Notes under the pieces: generated by a model
Database searches by the model: none
Seen by the model: only the letters and a program-made list of their open reading frames with translations
Told to the model about the DNA's origin: nothing
Source: Betaproteobacteria bacterium
GTDB lineage: Bacteria; Pseudomonadota; Gammaproteobacteria; Burkholderiales; Burkholderiaceae_D
Direction of reading: 5' to 3'
Assembly (NCBI GenBank): GCA_025356395.1
Contig: JANXTA010000065.1
Coordinates: forward strand, 1-48,048
Length of the DNA stretch: 48,048 nucleotides
Program-made: the position numbers and the translations under genes
Shown here: one piece after another, positions 17,875 through 26,400 of the stretch
How the letters are laid out: each line of letters opens with the position of its first letter
Position numbering within the stretch: position 1 is the first letter of the stretch

Positions 17875-18167
17875 ACGTCGACAACCTCGTGACGATGGCG
17901 AACCAGATCGGTGAATTCTTCGATGCGATGCCGGAGCGCGACGAGGCACTGGAAGGCATCTCGAACCATATCCGCAAATTTTGGGCGCCGCGGATGCGCG
18001 ATCAGCTCACGGCCTACTGGTCCGTAGATGGTGGCACCGCCCTCTCGCCGATCGTGCTGGAAGCGCTGAAGCAACATTCGATCCAGTCGGCCCCCATGCC
18101 GGCGAATCCGCGCGATCCGATGAAGGGCTCGGGACGGCATGACTTCGACGGGGCTACGGAAGCCTGA
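17871..18167 (+). CDS. fdsD: NAD-dependent formate dehydrogenase delta subunit
   Basis: A 98-residue helical protein (VTMANQIGEFFDAMPERDEA, HIRKFWAPRMRDQLTAYW) of the FdsD family. It is needed for assembly or stability of the soluble Fds complex. The ATG overlaps the fdhD stop by four bases and it is the last gene of the operon. No clear T-run terminator follows. A short CGGAC/GTCCG hairpin at 18211-18225 is the only nearby candidate. Confidence 0.92.
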   Translation: MNVDNLVTMANQIGEFFDAMPERDEALEGISNHIRKFWAPRMRDQLTAYWSVDGGTALSPIVLEALKQHSIQSAPMPANPRDPMKGSGRHDFDGATEA

Positions 18168-18382
18168 CACTGCGCGTTTCCGCATCTCAGGCCGTGCTCA
18201 AATATCAACGCGGACTCTCTGGTCCGATATGGCGGGATATTCTCTGTATTGCCAGCTTCTCGATTGCGGAGTAGATGAGTTCTTTAGTCATTCGTTCGCA
18301 ATAAGACTAATTACTCGTTCGATCTAGGCATGGGAATTAGCTTGCTGGTATTGCAAGACCTAGTGACCTAGGTTCAATCACA

Positions 18383-18405
18383 ACTCGAACGACTTCCATT
18401 CGAGT
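18383..18405. repeat. Perfect 7-bp inverted repeat, ACTCGAA-N9-TTCGAGT
   Basis: The arms are at 18383-18389 and 18399-18405. It lies just beyond the terminator of the minus-strand peptide gene. It could be an operator or a small hairpin; no role is known. Confidence 0.45.
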
Positions 18406-18420
18406 AGAAATTCCGAGCTT

Positions 18421-18474
18421 AAAAAACAACAAAGCCCCGCAGGATCCCGGGTTTCGGGATGCGCTGCGGGGCTT
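18421..18474 (-). terminator. Strong rho-independent terminator of the 41-aa peptide gene
   Basis: An outer 11-bp stem (AAGCCCCGCAG at 18432-18442 with CTGCGGGGCTT at 18464-18474) encloses an inner ATCCCG/CGGGAT stem. On the minus strand it is followed by TTGTTGTTTTTT. It begins 29 bases after the stop of the minus-strand peptide gene. The T-run exists only on the minus strand, so the terminator serves that gene and not the fds operon. Confidence 0.9.
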
Positions 18475-18502
18475 GGCGCGAATCTTGTTTGCTACTAGCT
18501 CC

Positions 18503-18628
18503 TCAGAAATGAGTTGCCGTACATCCGCCGCCGACGTGAACCAGCTCAACGTCTTGCACGATTTGGTAAGCGATGTCCGTCTCGAGAGCATCGATGGCGA
18601 TTTCTTGGATCTGAAAGACTGCAATCAT
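18503..18628 (-). CDS. 41-aa peptide with double-glycine-type leader
   Basis: A short gene starting with ATG at 18628. AGGAG sits eight bases upstream, the stop is TGA at 18503, and a strong terminator follows. The peptide begins MIAVFQIQEIAIDALETDIA and ends QDVELVHVGGG then CTATHF. Counting back from the last Gly, residues Val-12, Glu-8, Leu-7, Val-4, Gly-2 and Gly-1 fit the double-glycine leader consensus of exported bacteriocins and pheromones. Cleavage would release a six-residue peptide with an N-terminal Cys. It is divergent from a TPR/HD-GYP gene. The frame can be extended to an ATG at 18715, but that part lacks a ribosome binding site. No C39-type exporter is in the window. The function is inferred, not known. 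Confidence 0.72.
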   Translation of the reverse strand: MIAVFQIQEIAIDALETDIAYQIVQDVELVHVGGGCTATHF

Positions 18629-18733
18629 GGAATTGCTCCTGTAATTAACTTGGGAAGAATTTTGTCCGTTACTGACCATTTGCGTCAGGTGATGCCAAGT
18701 TAGCGTAGTCATCAATCCGAAGGCAAGCGCAAA
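18629..18733. promoter_or_regulatory. Divergent control region of the peptide and TPR/HD-GYP genes
   Basis: These 105 AT-richer bases separate the two start codons, so both promoters must lie here or overlap the genes. On the minus strand a TTGGCA (18694-18699) with TCAGTA 17 bases further is a weak candidate. I see no convincing consensus pair for the plus strand. Confidence 0.4.
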
Positions 18734-20875
18734 ATGAACGCAGGAAATGACGTAGACGAATTTTTGTCCGCCGATATCTTTGATGTTGCGCGGTCTTTGA
18801 GCACCGGCGAGTCGATCAAAGCCGGCGATCAGTTTCGGCGGCTAGATGCGCTAGTAGTCGCCGCCATGTCCGACATGGATGACCAGAAGCGTCCGATCGT
18901 CGACCAGCTAACCGCGGTTTTAATGCAGATGAGCGGTCTGTTTTACCTCGAAGCACGAATCAAGCTTTTGGCCGATGCGTGCTTTTACTATTTGAAGATT
19001 GGACGTGCTTTCGATGGAATCAGTCGCGGCCTCGTCGCGAAGAATTTGGCCGCAGAACATGGATTGAAGAATTTGGAACGTCTGTCCGGCAATGCGCTCG
19101 CAAACGCGTACGTGTACGGCGCTTGTTTTGAAGAGGCTTGTAGCACTTTCGAGCGAACGCTCACGCTTGCGCGTGAACTGGGTGACCCCATGCTGGAGTG
19201 CTTGGCGTTCAGCAATACTGCGTCGCTCCTCAAGGAGATGGGCCTGTACCAAGACGCGATCGAGGTCGCCGACAAGGCGCTCGCGCATGACCTCAACTCA
19301 CCTCGGGGCAGATATCTAGGTCTGGCAAACGCCACACACGGCCTCTTCAGCGCTCACCGGCTGCGCAACGAGAACGCCGCCCTTCGCTATCTGCGCATCG
19401 GTGCGCAGATGCTCGACGACAATCCGATGGCCGATGTCGTTCTCAAGACGACTTTTGAATACGTCCGTGCGCTCTATTTGCTGGCGAACGACGATCATGA
19501 AACGGCTGAAATGCTCGTGGCGGCGGCGAGGGATCGTGCAGTCGCCGTTAGCAACCCGCGCGTCGAGACGCTGCTGAGCATCGTATCGGCCCTATGCGAC
19601 TGGGCCAGTCGTGAGCCGCAACGTGAAGCTCGCGCCCGGAAGGAGTTGTTGGCGTTGCATCGCCAGACCCGGGAGACCCGCCTCTACCACGACGACGTCC
19701 TCCGCGCCCTGATCGACGTCCACAAGCGCACGCTCACCGGCGAGCTCAACGACCTCGACCGCAAGCACGCCCGTCATCCCGACGATGTCTCGTCCGGTCT
19801 CGAAGCCCTCACGCGGATCGTCACGCAGACCGCCAAGACCGGCATCGACTACGCGAAGGAACTGGTCGAGTACACCGCAGGTTCCAAGGTCGATCCCGGC
19901 AAGGAACTGGTCGAGTACACGGCCGGCGTCAAGAACGCCAAGTTCTATCGACAGATGGGCTCGCGTGGCGTCACTCTGCGCGACCGTCCTGCCAGCGTGG
20001 TCCCCGAGCCATTCGATCCGTTCACCGGCGTCCGGCGCTGGCTCGAGGACGACGTGACGTCTTCGGCGATCGCCGACATCGCGAATCCCTTCCTGCTTTC
20101 GAAGGCGCCGATGCGGACCGAGGAGTTGAGGAAGCACGACGAGCTCACCGCGATCCATGGCGACATGGCGAGCCTGCGCGTCGAGACGCTCAAGGCCGCG
20201 ATGCGCACCGCCGCCTATGACGTGGCCGAGAACTGGGCGCTGACCGCCGAATTCTTCGACGACCAGACCGGCGAGCACTGCTTTCGCGTCGGTCGCCTGG
20301 CCGGACTGCTCGCCGCCGAGATCGGCATCGATCCCGAGAACTGCGTGCGTATCGAGCACGCCGCGCGGCTGCACGATATCGGCAAGATCGCCGTCAACGA
20401 GATGATCCTGCTGAAGCCGGGTCCGCTCGATGCTGCCGAGGTCACCGCCATGCGCGCACATACCGAAATCGGTGCCCAGTTGCTCGAGAGCTCTTCCGAC
20501 GAGACGTTGCAGATGGCCGCGATGATCGCCAAGTACCACCATGCATGGTGGAACGGCGCCGGTTACCCCGGCGTGTCCGGCGAGAACATCCCGCTCGCCG
20601 CCCGCATCTGCGCCTTCGCGGACGTCTACGACGCGTTGACCAACGAGCGCCCCTACAAGCGCGCCTGGCCGCACAAGCTGGCGGTCGAGCAGATGATGTG
20701 CGAGAGCGGCGCACACTTCGATCCGCGCCTGATGCGGCCCTTCCTCGCGGTGCTTGAGCGGCACGTCGGATCGACCGCGACGCCACCGTCCACGAAGCTC
20801 CACCTCAAGGAGATGGAGGCCAACGGTCTCCTCGCTTCGCGGAAGAGTCTGATGTCCGCCATCCAGGCGGCCTGA
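18734..20875 (+). CDS. TPR-domain HD-GYP phosphodiesterase
   Basis: A 713-residue cytosolic protein. Residues about 60-330 are TPR-like helical repeats (AFSNTASLLKEMGLYQDAIE, EACSTFERTLTLARELGD), resembling peptide- or ligand-sensing TPR domains. Residues about 375-405 contain two copies of KELVEYTAG. Residues about 500-690 are an HD-GYP domain: GEHCFRVGRLAGLLA, RLHDIGKIAVNE (His547, Asp548), MRAHTEIGAQLL, HHAWWNGAGYPG (602-613) and FADVYDALTNERPYKRAW. HD-GYP proteins hydrolyse c-di-GMP. The usual HHExxDG reads HHAxxNG here, but the HD and paired His metal ligands are kept. The first 900 bases look lower in GC than the HD-GYP half. Divergent from the 41-aa peptide gene. Confidence 0.88.
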   Translation: MNAGNDVDEFLSADIFDVARSLSTGESIKAGDQFRRLDALVVAAMSDMDDQKRPIVDQLTAVLMQMSGLFYLEARIKLLADACFYYLKIGRAFDGISRGLVAKNLAAEHGLKNLERLSGNALANAYVYGACFEEACSTFERTLTLARELGDPMLECLAFSNTASLLKEMGLYQDAIEVADKALAHDLNSPRGRYLGLANATHGLFSAHRLRNENAALRYLRIGAQMLDDNPMADVVLKTTFEYVRALYLLANDDHETAEMLVAAARDRAVAVSNPRVETLLSIVSALCDWASREPQREARARKELLALHRQTRETRLYHDDVLRALIDVHKRTLTGELNDLDRKHARHPDDVSSGLEALTRIVTQTAKTGIDYAKELVEYTAGSKVDPGKELVEYTAGVKNAKFYRQMGSRGVTLRDRPASVVPEPFDPFTGVRRWLEDDVTSSAIADIANPFLLSKAPMRTEELRKHDELTAIHGDMASLRVETLKAAMRTAAYDVAENWALTAEFFDDQTGEHCFRVGRLAGLLAAEIGIDPENCVRIEHAARLHDIGKIAVNEMILLKPGPLDAAEVTAMRAHTEIGAQLLESSSDETLQMAAMIAKYHHAWWNGAGYPGVSGENIPLAARICAFADVYDALTNERPYKRAWPHKLAVEQMMCESGAHFDPRLMRPFLAVLERHVGSTATPPSTKLHLKEMEANGLLASRKSLMSAIQAA
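19856..19920 (+). repeat. Perfect 20-bp direct repeat inside the HD-GYP gene
   Basis: AAGGAACTGGTCGAGTACAC occurs at 19856-19875 and again at 19901-19920, 45 bases apart. This gives two KELVEYTAG segments 15 residues apart in the linker between the TPR and HD-GYP domains. The exact nucleotide identity suggests a recent duplication. Confidence 0.9.
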
Positions 20876-20879
20876 CCGG

Positions 20880-21403
20880 TCAGGTCGTCGCGCGGTCCGC
20901 GGGTCCGTGCATCGGACCGCAGCGGGCCTCGATAGCCGCCTGCAGCGGTGCACGCAGGCCAAGCATGAAGGCGACTTCCGTCGTCACGAACAACGGCCCG
21001 ATCAACAGGCCGACCACATCGTCGACGAAGGCGGGCTTGCGCCCTTCGAGTGATGTCCGACGAACTGGAACGCCCAGCCGACGGCGAACAGGGCGATGCC
21101 GGCCGCGAGCCACAGCGGGGTGCTCATCGCCGCGAACCATTGCCCGAGGCCGACCGCGATCGCGAGGAGGACCGCCATCGTTGCCCCCAGGCGCAGGTCG
21201 AGCAGCAGGTAGCAGATCGCGGTCGCGATGGCGACCACGATGGCCGGTGACAGCGTGAAACCGTCGACGGCGAACGCGGGACGTCCGAGCAGCGTCGTGA
21301 CGGCAATGACGATCATCGGGATGCCGACCAGGTGGGTCGACAGATTGCGCACGTCGCGGTGATAGGCGGCGTACTGGGAGAGCTGGTCGGTGAGTGTCTT
21401 CAT
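20880..21403 (-). pseudogene. Mpo1/YGL010w-like (DUF962) protein gene, frameshifted
   Basis: The family comprises small membrane proteins; yeast Mpo1 is an Fe(II)-dependent 2-hydroxy fatty acid dioxygenase. From ATG 21403 the frame encodes AAYHRDVRNLSTHLVGIPM, membrane segments and FQFVGHH, then shifts and stops at 21002. In the next frame the family's continuation EGRKPAFVDDVVGLLIGPLF follows and runs to a stop at 20880. One base is missing near 21049: CACTCGAAGGG stands where CACTTCGAAGGG would restore HHFEGRKPA. Corrected length is about 174 residues, normal for the family. Either a real inactivating deletion or a sequencing error. Confidence 0.85.
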
Positions 21404-21720
21404 GGGGGCGGTCTCGAGCTGTTGATCGAGCGTCCGAGCGCGTGGTTGTGGATCGATTCGTCCTTCCAGGAAACCTGTCCTGGCATCCTGCAGCTTCGGC
21501 TCGGCAAGGGCAAACCCGCGTTGCCTCCGATCCTGCGACTGCTATATTTCCGCGCACGAGGAGACACCCCCCGTCCGGCCGCGAGCCACCCGCTCGTGGC
21601 ACCGCGACAACCCTCTCAATAGCGAACGGCATGGAAACGCCGCCAGGCCAGTCGGTCCTGCAGTCGTTGCCCGCGACCGTTCCAGGAAGGCGCAGCGCAG
21701 GCGCACACGAGGATGGCCCC
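21404..21720. other. Divergent intergenic region without a supported gene
   Basis: About 317 bases between the DUF962 gene (minus) and the wax synthase gene (plus). It must carry both promoters, but no consensus pair stands out. A perfect 6-bp inverted repeat CCAGGA-N6-TCCTGG lies at 21465-21482 and could be an operator or hairpin. The wax synthase frame stays open through this region to 21394, but the sequence does not look coding. Confidence 0.5.
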
Positions 21721-23382
21721 ATGAATCACCTGAGCGGGATGGATGCGAGCTTCCTGCATCTCGAGACGCCCGAGACGCCGATGCACGTCGGCGGCATGCA
21801 CACGTTGGAGCTTCCCAAGGGCTACAAGGGCGACTTCTACGAGGACTTCCGCCAGCACATCATCGACCGGCTCCACATCTCGGAAGTGTTCACGCGCAAG
21901 CTCGCGCTGATGCCCTTCGAGATGTCGAATCCGGTCTGGGTCGAGGACGACGACGTCGACATCGACTACCACATCCGTCGCGTCACGCTGCCCAAGCCGG
22001 GCACCCACAAGCAGCTCGAGAAGTACGTCGCGCGACTGCATTCGTCGCTGCTCGATCGCAGCCGTCCGCTGTGGGAGTTCTTCGTGATCGATGGCCTCGA
22101 GAACGGCCGGGTGGCGTTGTATACGAAGGTCCATCACGCCGGCATCGACGGACAGGCCGGCGTCGCGCTGGCGACCGCGATCATGGACGTCACGCCCGAG
22201 CCGCGGAGGGTGCGTGCGCCGCGCGAGCAGCGTCGCAAGCATCAGTACCAACTCGGCATGGCCGAACTCGCGTCGGCGGCGATCAGCAACGCGTTGCAGC
22301 AGTACGTGAAGCTGATCAAGACGCTGCCCGACATGGCGCGCGCGCTGCAGAGCGTCGCATTGCCGGCGCCGGACGCCGACGGCAAGCGCGACTGGACGGT
22401 GTCGAAGGATTTCAAGCTGTTCGGGCCGAAGACGATGTTCAACGTCTCGATCACCAACCAGCGCGCCTACGCGGGCCGCTCGATCTCGCTGGCCGAGACC
22501 AAGGCCATCGGCAAGCGTCTCGGCTACTCGTTGAACGACGTCGTGCTCGCGACCTGCGGCGGCGCACTGCGCCGCTATCTGACGGAGTACAACCAGCTGC
22601 CCAGCAAATCGCTCACCGCGGCCGTGCCGGTCTCGCTGCGCGAGCAAGGCAACACCGACGCCAACAATCAGGTGTCGATGGCGATGATGACGCTCGCCAC
22701 CGACATCAAGGATCCGATCGAGCGGCTGAAGACGATCCACGAGTCGTCGGCCGCTGCGAAGACGATGATCGGCAATTTCAAGGCGGCGATCCCGACCGAC
22801 TTCCCGTCCTTCGGCGCGCCGTGGCTGATGTCGGGCCTCGCGTCGATGTATGGCCGCTCCGGACTCGCCAACTCGATGCCGCCGGTCGCCAACGTCGCGG
22901 TCTCCAACGTGCCCGGCGCCCAGATGCCACTGTACGTGTGCGGCGCGCGGATGCTGAGCTACTTCCCGGTCTCGATCCCCACCCACGGCGTCGCGCTGAA
23001 CATCACGGTCCAGAGCTACAACGGCTCGCTGGACTACGGCCTCATCGCCTGTCGGCGTGCCGTCCCCGACGTGACCGACCTCGCCGACTTCGTGGTCGAG
23101 GAACATCGGCGGTTGTACGACGCCGCGATGAAGGAGCCCTCGGTCGAGGTGCCGGTGATCGCGAAGCCGGACACGGCGTTCGTGGTTCCCGTGGGCGTCG
23201 AAGCCGCCGTTCTCAGGAAGCCCAATGTCGCGGCCAAGCGGCTGCCGGCGAAGAAGGCAGCTGCCGCCAAGACGACTTCAGCCAAGTCGGTCGCCACGAA
23301 AACGGCCGATGGTCGGACGAAGGCTGTGTCGTCCGGCAAGCCCGCTCGCAAGGCACGGTCGGCGAGCAGCGCGTTGCATTGA
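21721..23382 (+). CDS. Wax ester synthase/diacylglycerol acyltransferase (WS/DGAT)
   Basis: Joins acyl-CoA to a fatty alcohol or diacylglycerol to make storage wax esters or triacylglycerol, usually at the membrane or lipid inclusions. The 553-residue protein starts MNHLSGMDASFLHLETPETP, as in the family, behind GAGGA. The catalytic motif HHAGIDG places His138, His139 and Asp143 in the expected HHxxxDG pattern. SLNDVVLATCGGALRRYL and SNVPGAQMPLYVCGARM further support it. The last 50 or so residues are an Ala/Lys/Ser-rich basic tail not needed for catalysis and unusual for the family. Upstream of a fatty-acid P450 and an acyl-CoA ligase. Confidence 0.93.
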   Translation: MNHLSGMDASFLHLETPETPMHVGGMHTLELPKGYKGDFYEDFRQHIIDRLHISEVFTRKLALMPFEMSNPVWVEDDDVDIDYHIRRVTLPKPGTHKQLEKYVARLHSSLLDRSRPLWEFFVIDGLENGRVALYTKVHHAGIDGQAGVALATAIMDVTPEPRRVRAPREQRRKHQYQLGMAELASAAISNALQQYVKLIKTLPDMARALQSVALPAPDADGKRDWTVSKDFKLFGPKTMFNVSITNQRAYAGRSISLAETKAIGKRLGYSLNDVVLATCGGALRRYLTEYNQLPSKSLTAAVPVSLREQGNTDANNQVSMAMMTLATDIKDPIERLKTIHESSAAAKTMIGNFKAAIPTDFPSFGAPWLMSGLASMYGRSGLANSMPPVANVAVSNVPGAQMPLYVCGARMLSYFPVSIPTHGVALNITVQSYNGSLDYGLIACRRAVPDVTDLADFVVEEHRRLYDAAMKEPSVEVPVIAKPDTAFVVPVGVEAAVLRKPNVAAKRLPAKKAAAAKTTSAKSVATKTADGRTKAVSSGKPARKARSASSALH

Positions 23383-23451
23383 AAGGCCGAAGGAAAGTGA
23401 TCGCCGACGCCGCGTGCAGGGTTTGGGCGGTGTCGCACGTCGTCCGGAACC

Positions 23452-26400
23452 ATGACCAGATCGAACCCCATGCCTGACCAGAAACTCGTTCCGCAGCCGC
23501 CGATGAAGCCTTTCATCGGCAATGCCGGCGACCTCGATTCGAGTGCGCCCATCCAGAGCATGATGAAGCTCGCGAAGACCTACGGGCCGATCTACAAGCT
23601 CACGATCTTCGGCGCCGACATGTACGTCGTCAGCTCGCAGGAACTGGTGAACGAACTGTCCGACGAGGTGCGTTTCCAGAAGCGCATCCACGGCCCGCTG
23701 AAGGAGATTCGCGCATTCGCGGGCGACGGCCTCTTCACGGCCTACAACAGCGAGCCGAACTGGGCCAAGGCCCATCGATTGCTGATGCCGGCTTTCGGTC
23801 CGCTCGGCGTGCGCTCGATGTTCGATCGCATGGTCGACATCGCCAATCAGATGTTCGTGAAGTGGGAACGCTACGGCTCGGGTGCGGTGATCGATGTCGC
23901 CGACAACATGACGCGGCTGACGCTCGACACCATCGCGCTGTGCGCGTTCGACTACCGCTTCAACAGCTTTTACCAGAACGAGATGCATCCGTTCGTGGCC
24001 GCGATGGTCGATGCGCTCGACGAGGCGGGCCAGCGCAGCCGTCGGCCGAACATGCTGTCGAACGTGATGGTCACGAAGAAGCGCAAGTACGAGGCCGACC
24101 AGGTCGTGCTGGCCAAGGTCGCGGAGCGCCTGATCGCCGAACGGCGGCAGGACCCCAAGGGCCTGGAGAAGCACGACCTGCTCAACGTGATGCTCAACGG
24201 CGTCGACGCGGTGACCGGCGAGAAGCTGTCGGACGAGAACATCCGCTTCCAGATGGTCACGTTCCTGATCGCTGGCCACGAGACCACCAGCGGGCTGCTG
24301 TCGTTCGCGACCTACCTGCTGCTGAAGAATCCGGCCGTGCTGATGAAGGCGCAGAAGATCGTCGACGACGTGCTCGGCGACGAGTTGCCGCGCATCGAGC
24401 ATCTTGCCCAGCTCAAGTACATCGAGCAGATGCTGATGGAGACGCTGCGGCTATGGCCGACCGCGCCGGCCTTCGCGGTCAAGCCGTCCGAGGACACGGT
24501 GCTCGCGGGCCGCTACCCGCTGACCGCGCGCGACACGCTGCTGGTCCTGCAGCCGATGCTCCATCGCGATCCCGCGGTATGGGGCGACGATGCGGAAGCC
24601 TTCGACCCGGATCGCTTCTCGCAGGACAACGCCGAGAAACTGCCGCCGAATGCGTGGAAGCCGTTCGGCAACGGTGCGCGCGCGTGCATCGGCCGGCCCT
24701 TCGCGATGCAGGAGGCGCAACTGGTGATGGCGATGCTGCTGCAGCGCTTCGACATCGTGTTCGACGATCCGTCGTATCAGCTCGAGGTCGCGGAGACGCT
24801 GACCATCAAGCCGCACGGTCTCAACATCCGCGCCAAGGCACGCGGTCACGGCGACTTTTCGTTGAAGGGCGCGATGCCCGCGGCGACCTCGCGGCCGATG
24901 ACGAAGGACAGCGCCGACGACGTGATCCTGGCCGGTGACGCCCCTCCGCTGCTCGTCCTCTACGGCAGCAACACCGGTGCGTCCGAGATGTTCGCGCGGC
25001 GCATCGCGGCCGACGCGCCGCGGCAGGGCTATGCCGCGAAGGTCGCATCGCTCGACGAACACGCCGACACGCTGGCGCCGGGCACGCCGGTGATCGTCGT
25101 GACCGCGTCCTACGAAGGCCAGGCGCCGGACAACGCGAAGAAGTTCCTGGCGTGGATTGAGAGCCGCGCATCTTCCGAACTATCCGGCGTGCCGTTCGCG
25201 GTGTTCGGCTGCGGCAACCGGCAATGGGCGCGGACCTATCAATTCGTGCCCAAGCGCGTCGACGCGGCCTTCGAAGCCGCGGGTGCGTCGCGCTTGCGTC
25301 CGCGCGGCGAGGCCGATGCGGGCGGTGATTTCTTCGGGGCTTTCGACGAGTGGTACGAAGGGTTGTGGACCGACCTCGGCAAGGCGCTGGGTCATGCCGT
25401 GGCCGAGAAGCCGACGGCGCCGACCTTCGACGTCGAGGTGTTGAAGGCCGGTCGCGAGAGCGCGCTGCAGCTCAACGAGCTCGAGCAGGCCACCATCGTC
25501 GACAACCGCGAGCTGGTCAATCTCGCGCTGGTCGATCCTGCGCGTGCGCGTTCGAAACGGCACCTCCAGATCGCGCTGCCGCTGGGCATGAGCTATCGCA
25601 GCGGTGACTATCTCGCGGTGCTGCCGCGCAACGCGCCGTCGAACGTGCAGCGGGCGCTGCGTCGCTTCGGTCTCGCCAACGACACGCAGATCGTCATCCA
25701 CAAGCAGTCGGGAGCTGCCGCGTCGTTGCCAGCCGACTATCCGATCAGCGCCTTCGAGGTGCTGTCCAACTACGTCGAGCTCGCGCAGCCGGCGACGCGT
25801 GCGCAGGTTGCGCAGCTCGCCGCCGCGACCGAATGTCCGCCGGAGAAGGTGGATCTCGAGCGCCTCACCACCGACGAGGCCTACACGGCCGAGATCCTCG
25901 ACAAGCGCGTCAGCGTGCTCGACCTCGTCGAGCGTGCGCAGTCGTGCGCGGTCACGCTCGCGCAGTTCCTCGCGATGCTGCCTTTGCTGCGTGCGCGGCA
26001 ATACTCGATCTCGTCGTCGCCGCTCGCCAATGACTCCGAGGCCAGCCTGACGATCGCGGTGGTCGATGCGCCGTCGATGTCGGGGCAGGGCCGCTTCCTC
26101 GGCGTGGCCTCGACTTACCTGGCCAACCTGCAGGCCGGCGATCGACTCGCCGTGGCTGTCCGACCATCGCAGTCGGGCTTCCATCCGCCGGCCGATCCGA
26201 AGACCGCGATGGTGATGGTGTGTGCCGGCACCGGCGTCGCCCCGTTTCGCGGCTTCCTGCAGGAGCGTGCCGCGCAGAAGGCCGCCGGTCGCGAGGTCGG
26301 CAGGTCGCTGCTGTTCTTCGGTGTCGATCATCCCGACGTCGACTACCTCTATCGCGACGAGTTCGCGTCGTGGGAGGCGCAGGGCGTCGTCGAGATGCGC

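Larger units (their letters stand above)
18168..18502. other. AT-richer non-coding stretch after the fds operon
   Basis: No supported gene on either strand. The base composition is visibly lower in GC than the neighbours on the left. It contains a small hairpin (18211-18225), tandem GACCTAG copies near 18357-18371, a 7-bp inverted repeat at 18383-18405 and the minus-strand terminator of the peptide gene. The drop in GC marks the boundary of a region with a different history. Confidence 0.6.

Noticed and set aside
18337-18624. A 95-codon minus-strand frame overlapping the peptide gene and its terminator
   Set aside because: It runs through the terminator hairpin, has no ribosome binding site and is in a different frame from the better-supported 41-residue gene.
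18629-18715. Extending the peptide gene to an ATG at 18715 (70 residues)
   Set aside because: The AGGAG lies just before the ATG at 18628, and the extra N-terminal residues would destroy the compact leader layout.
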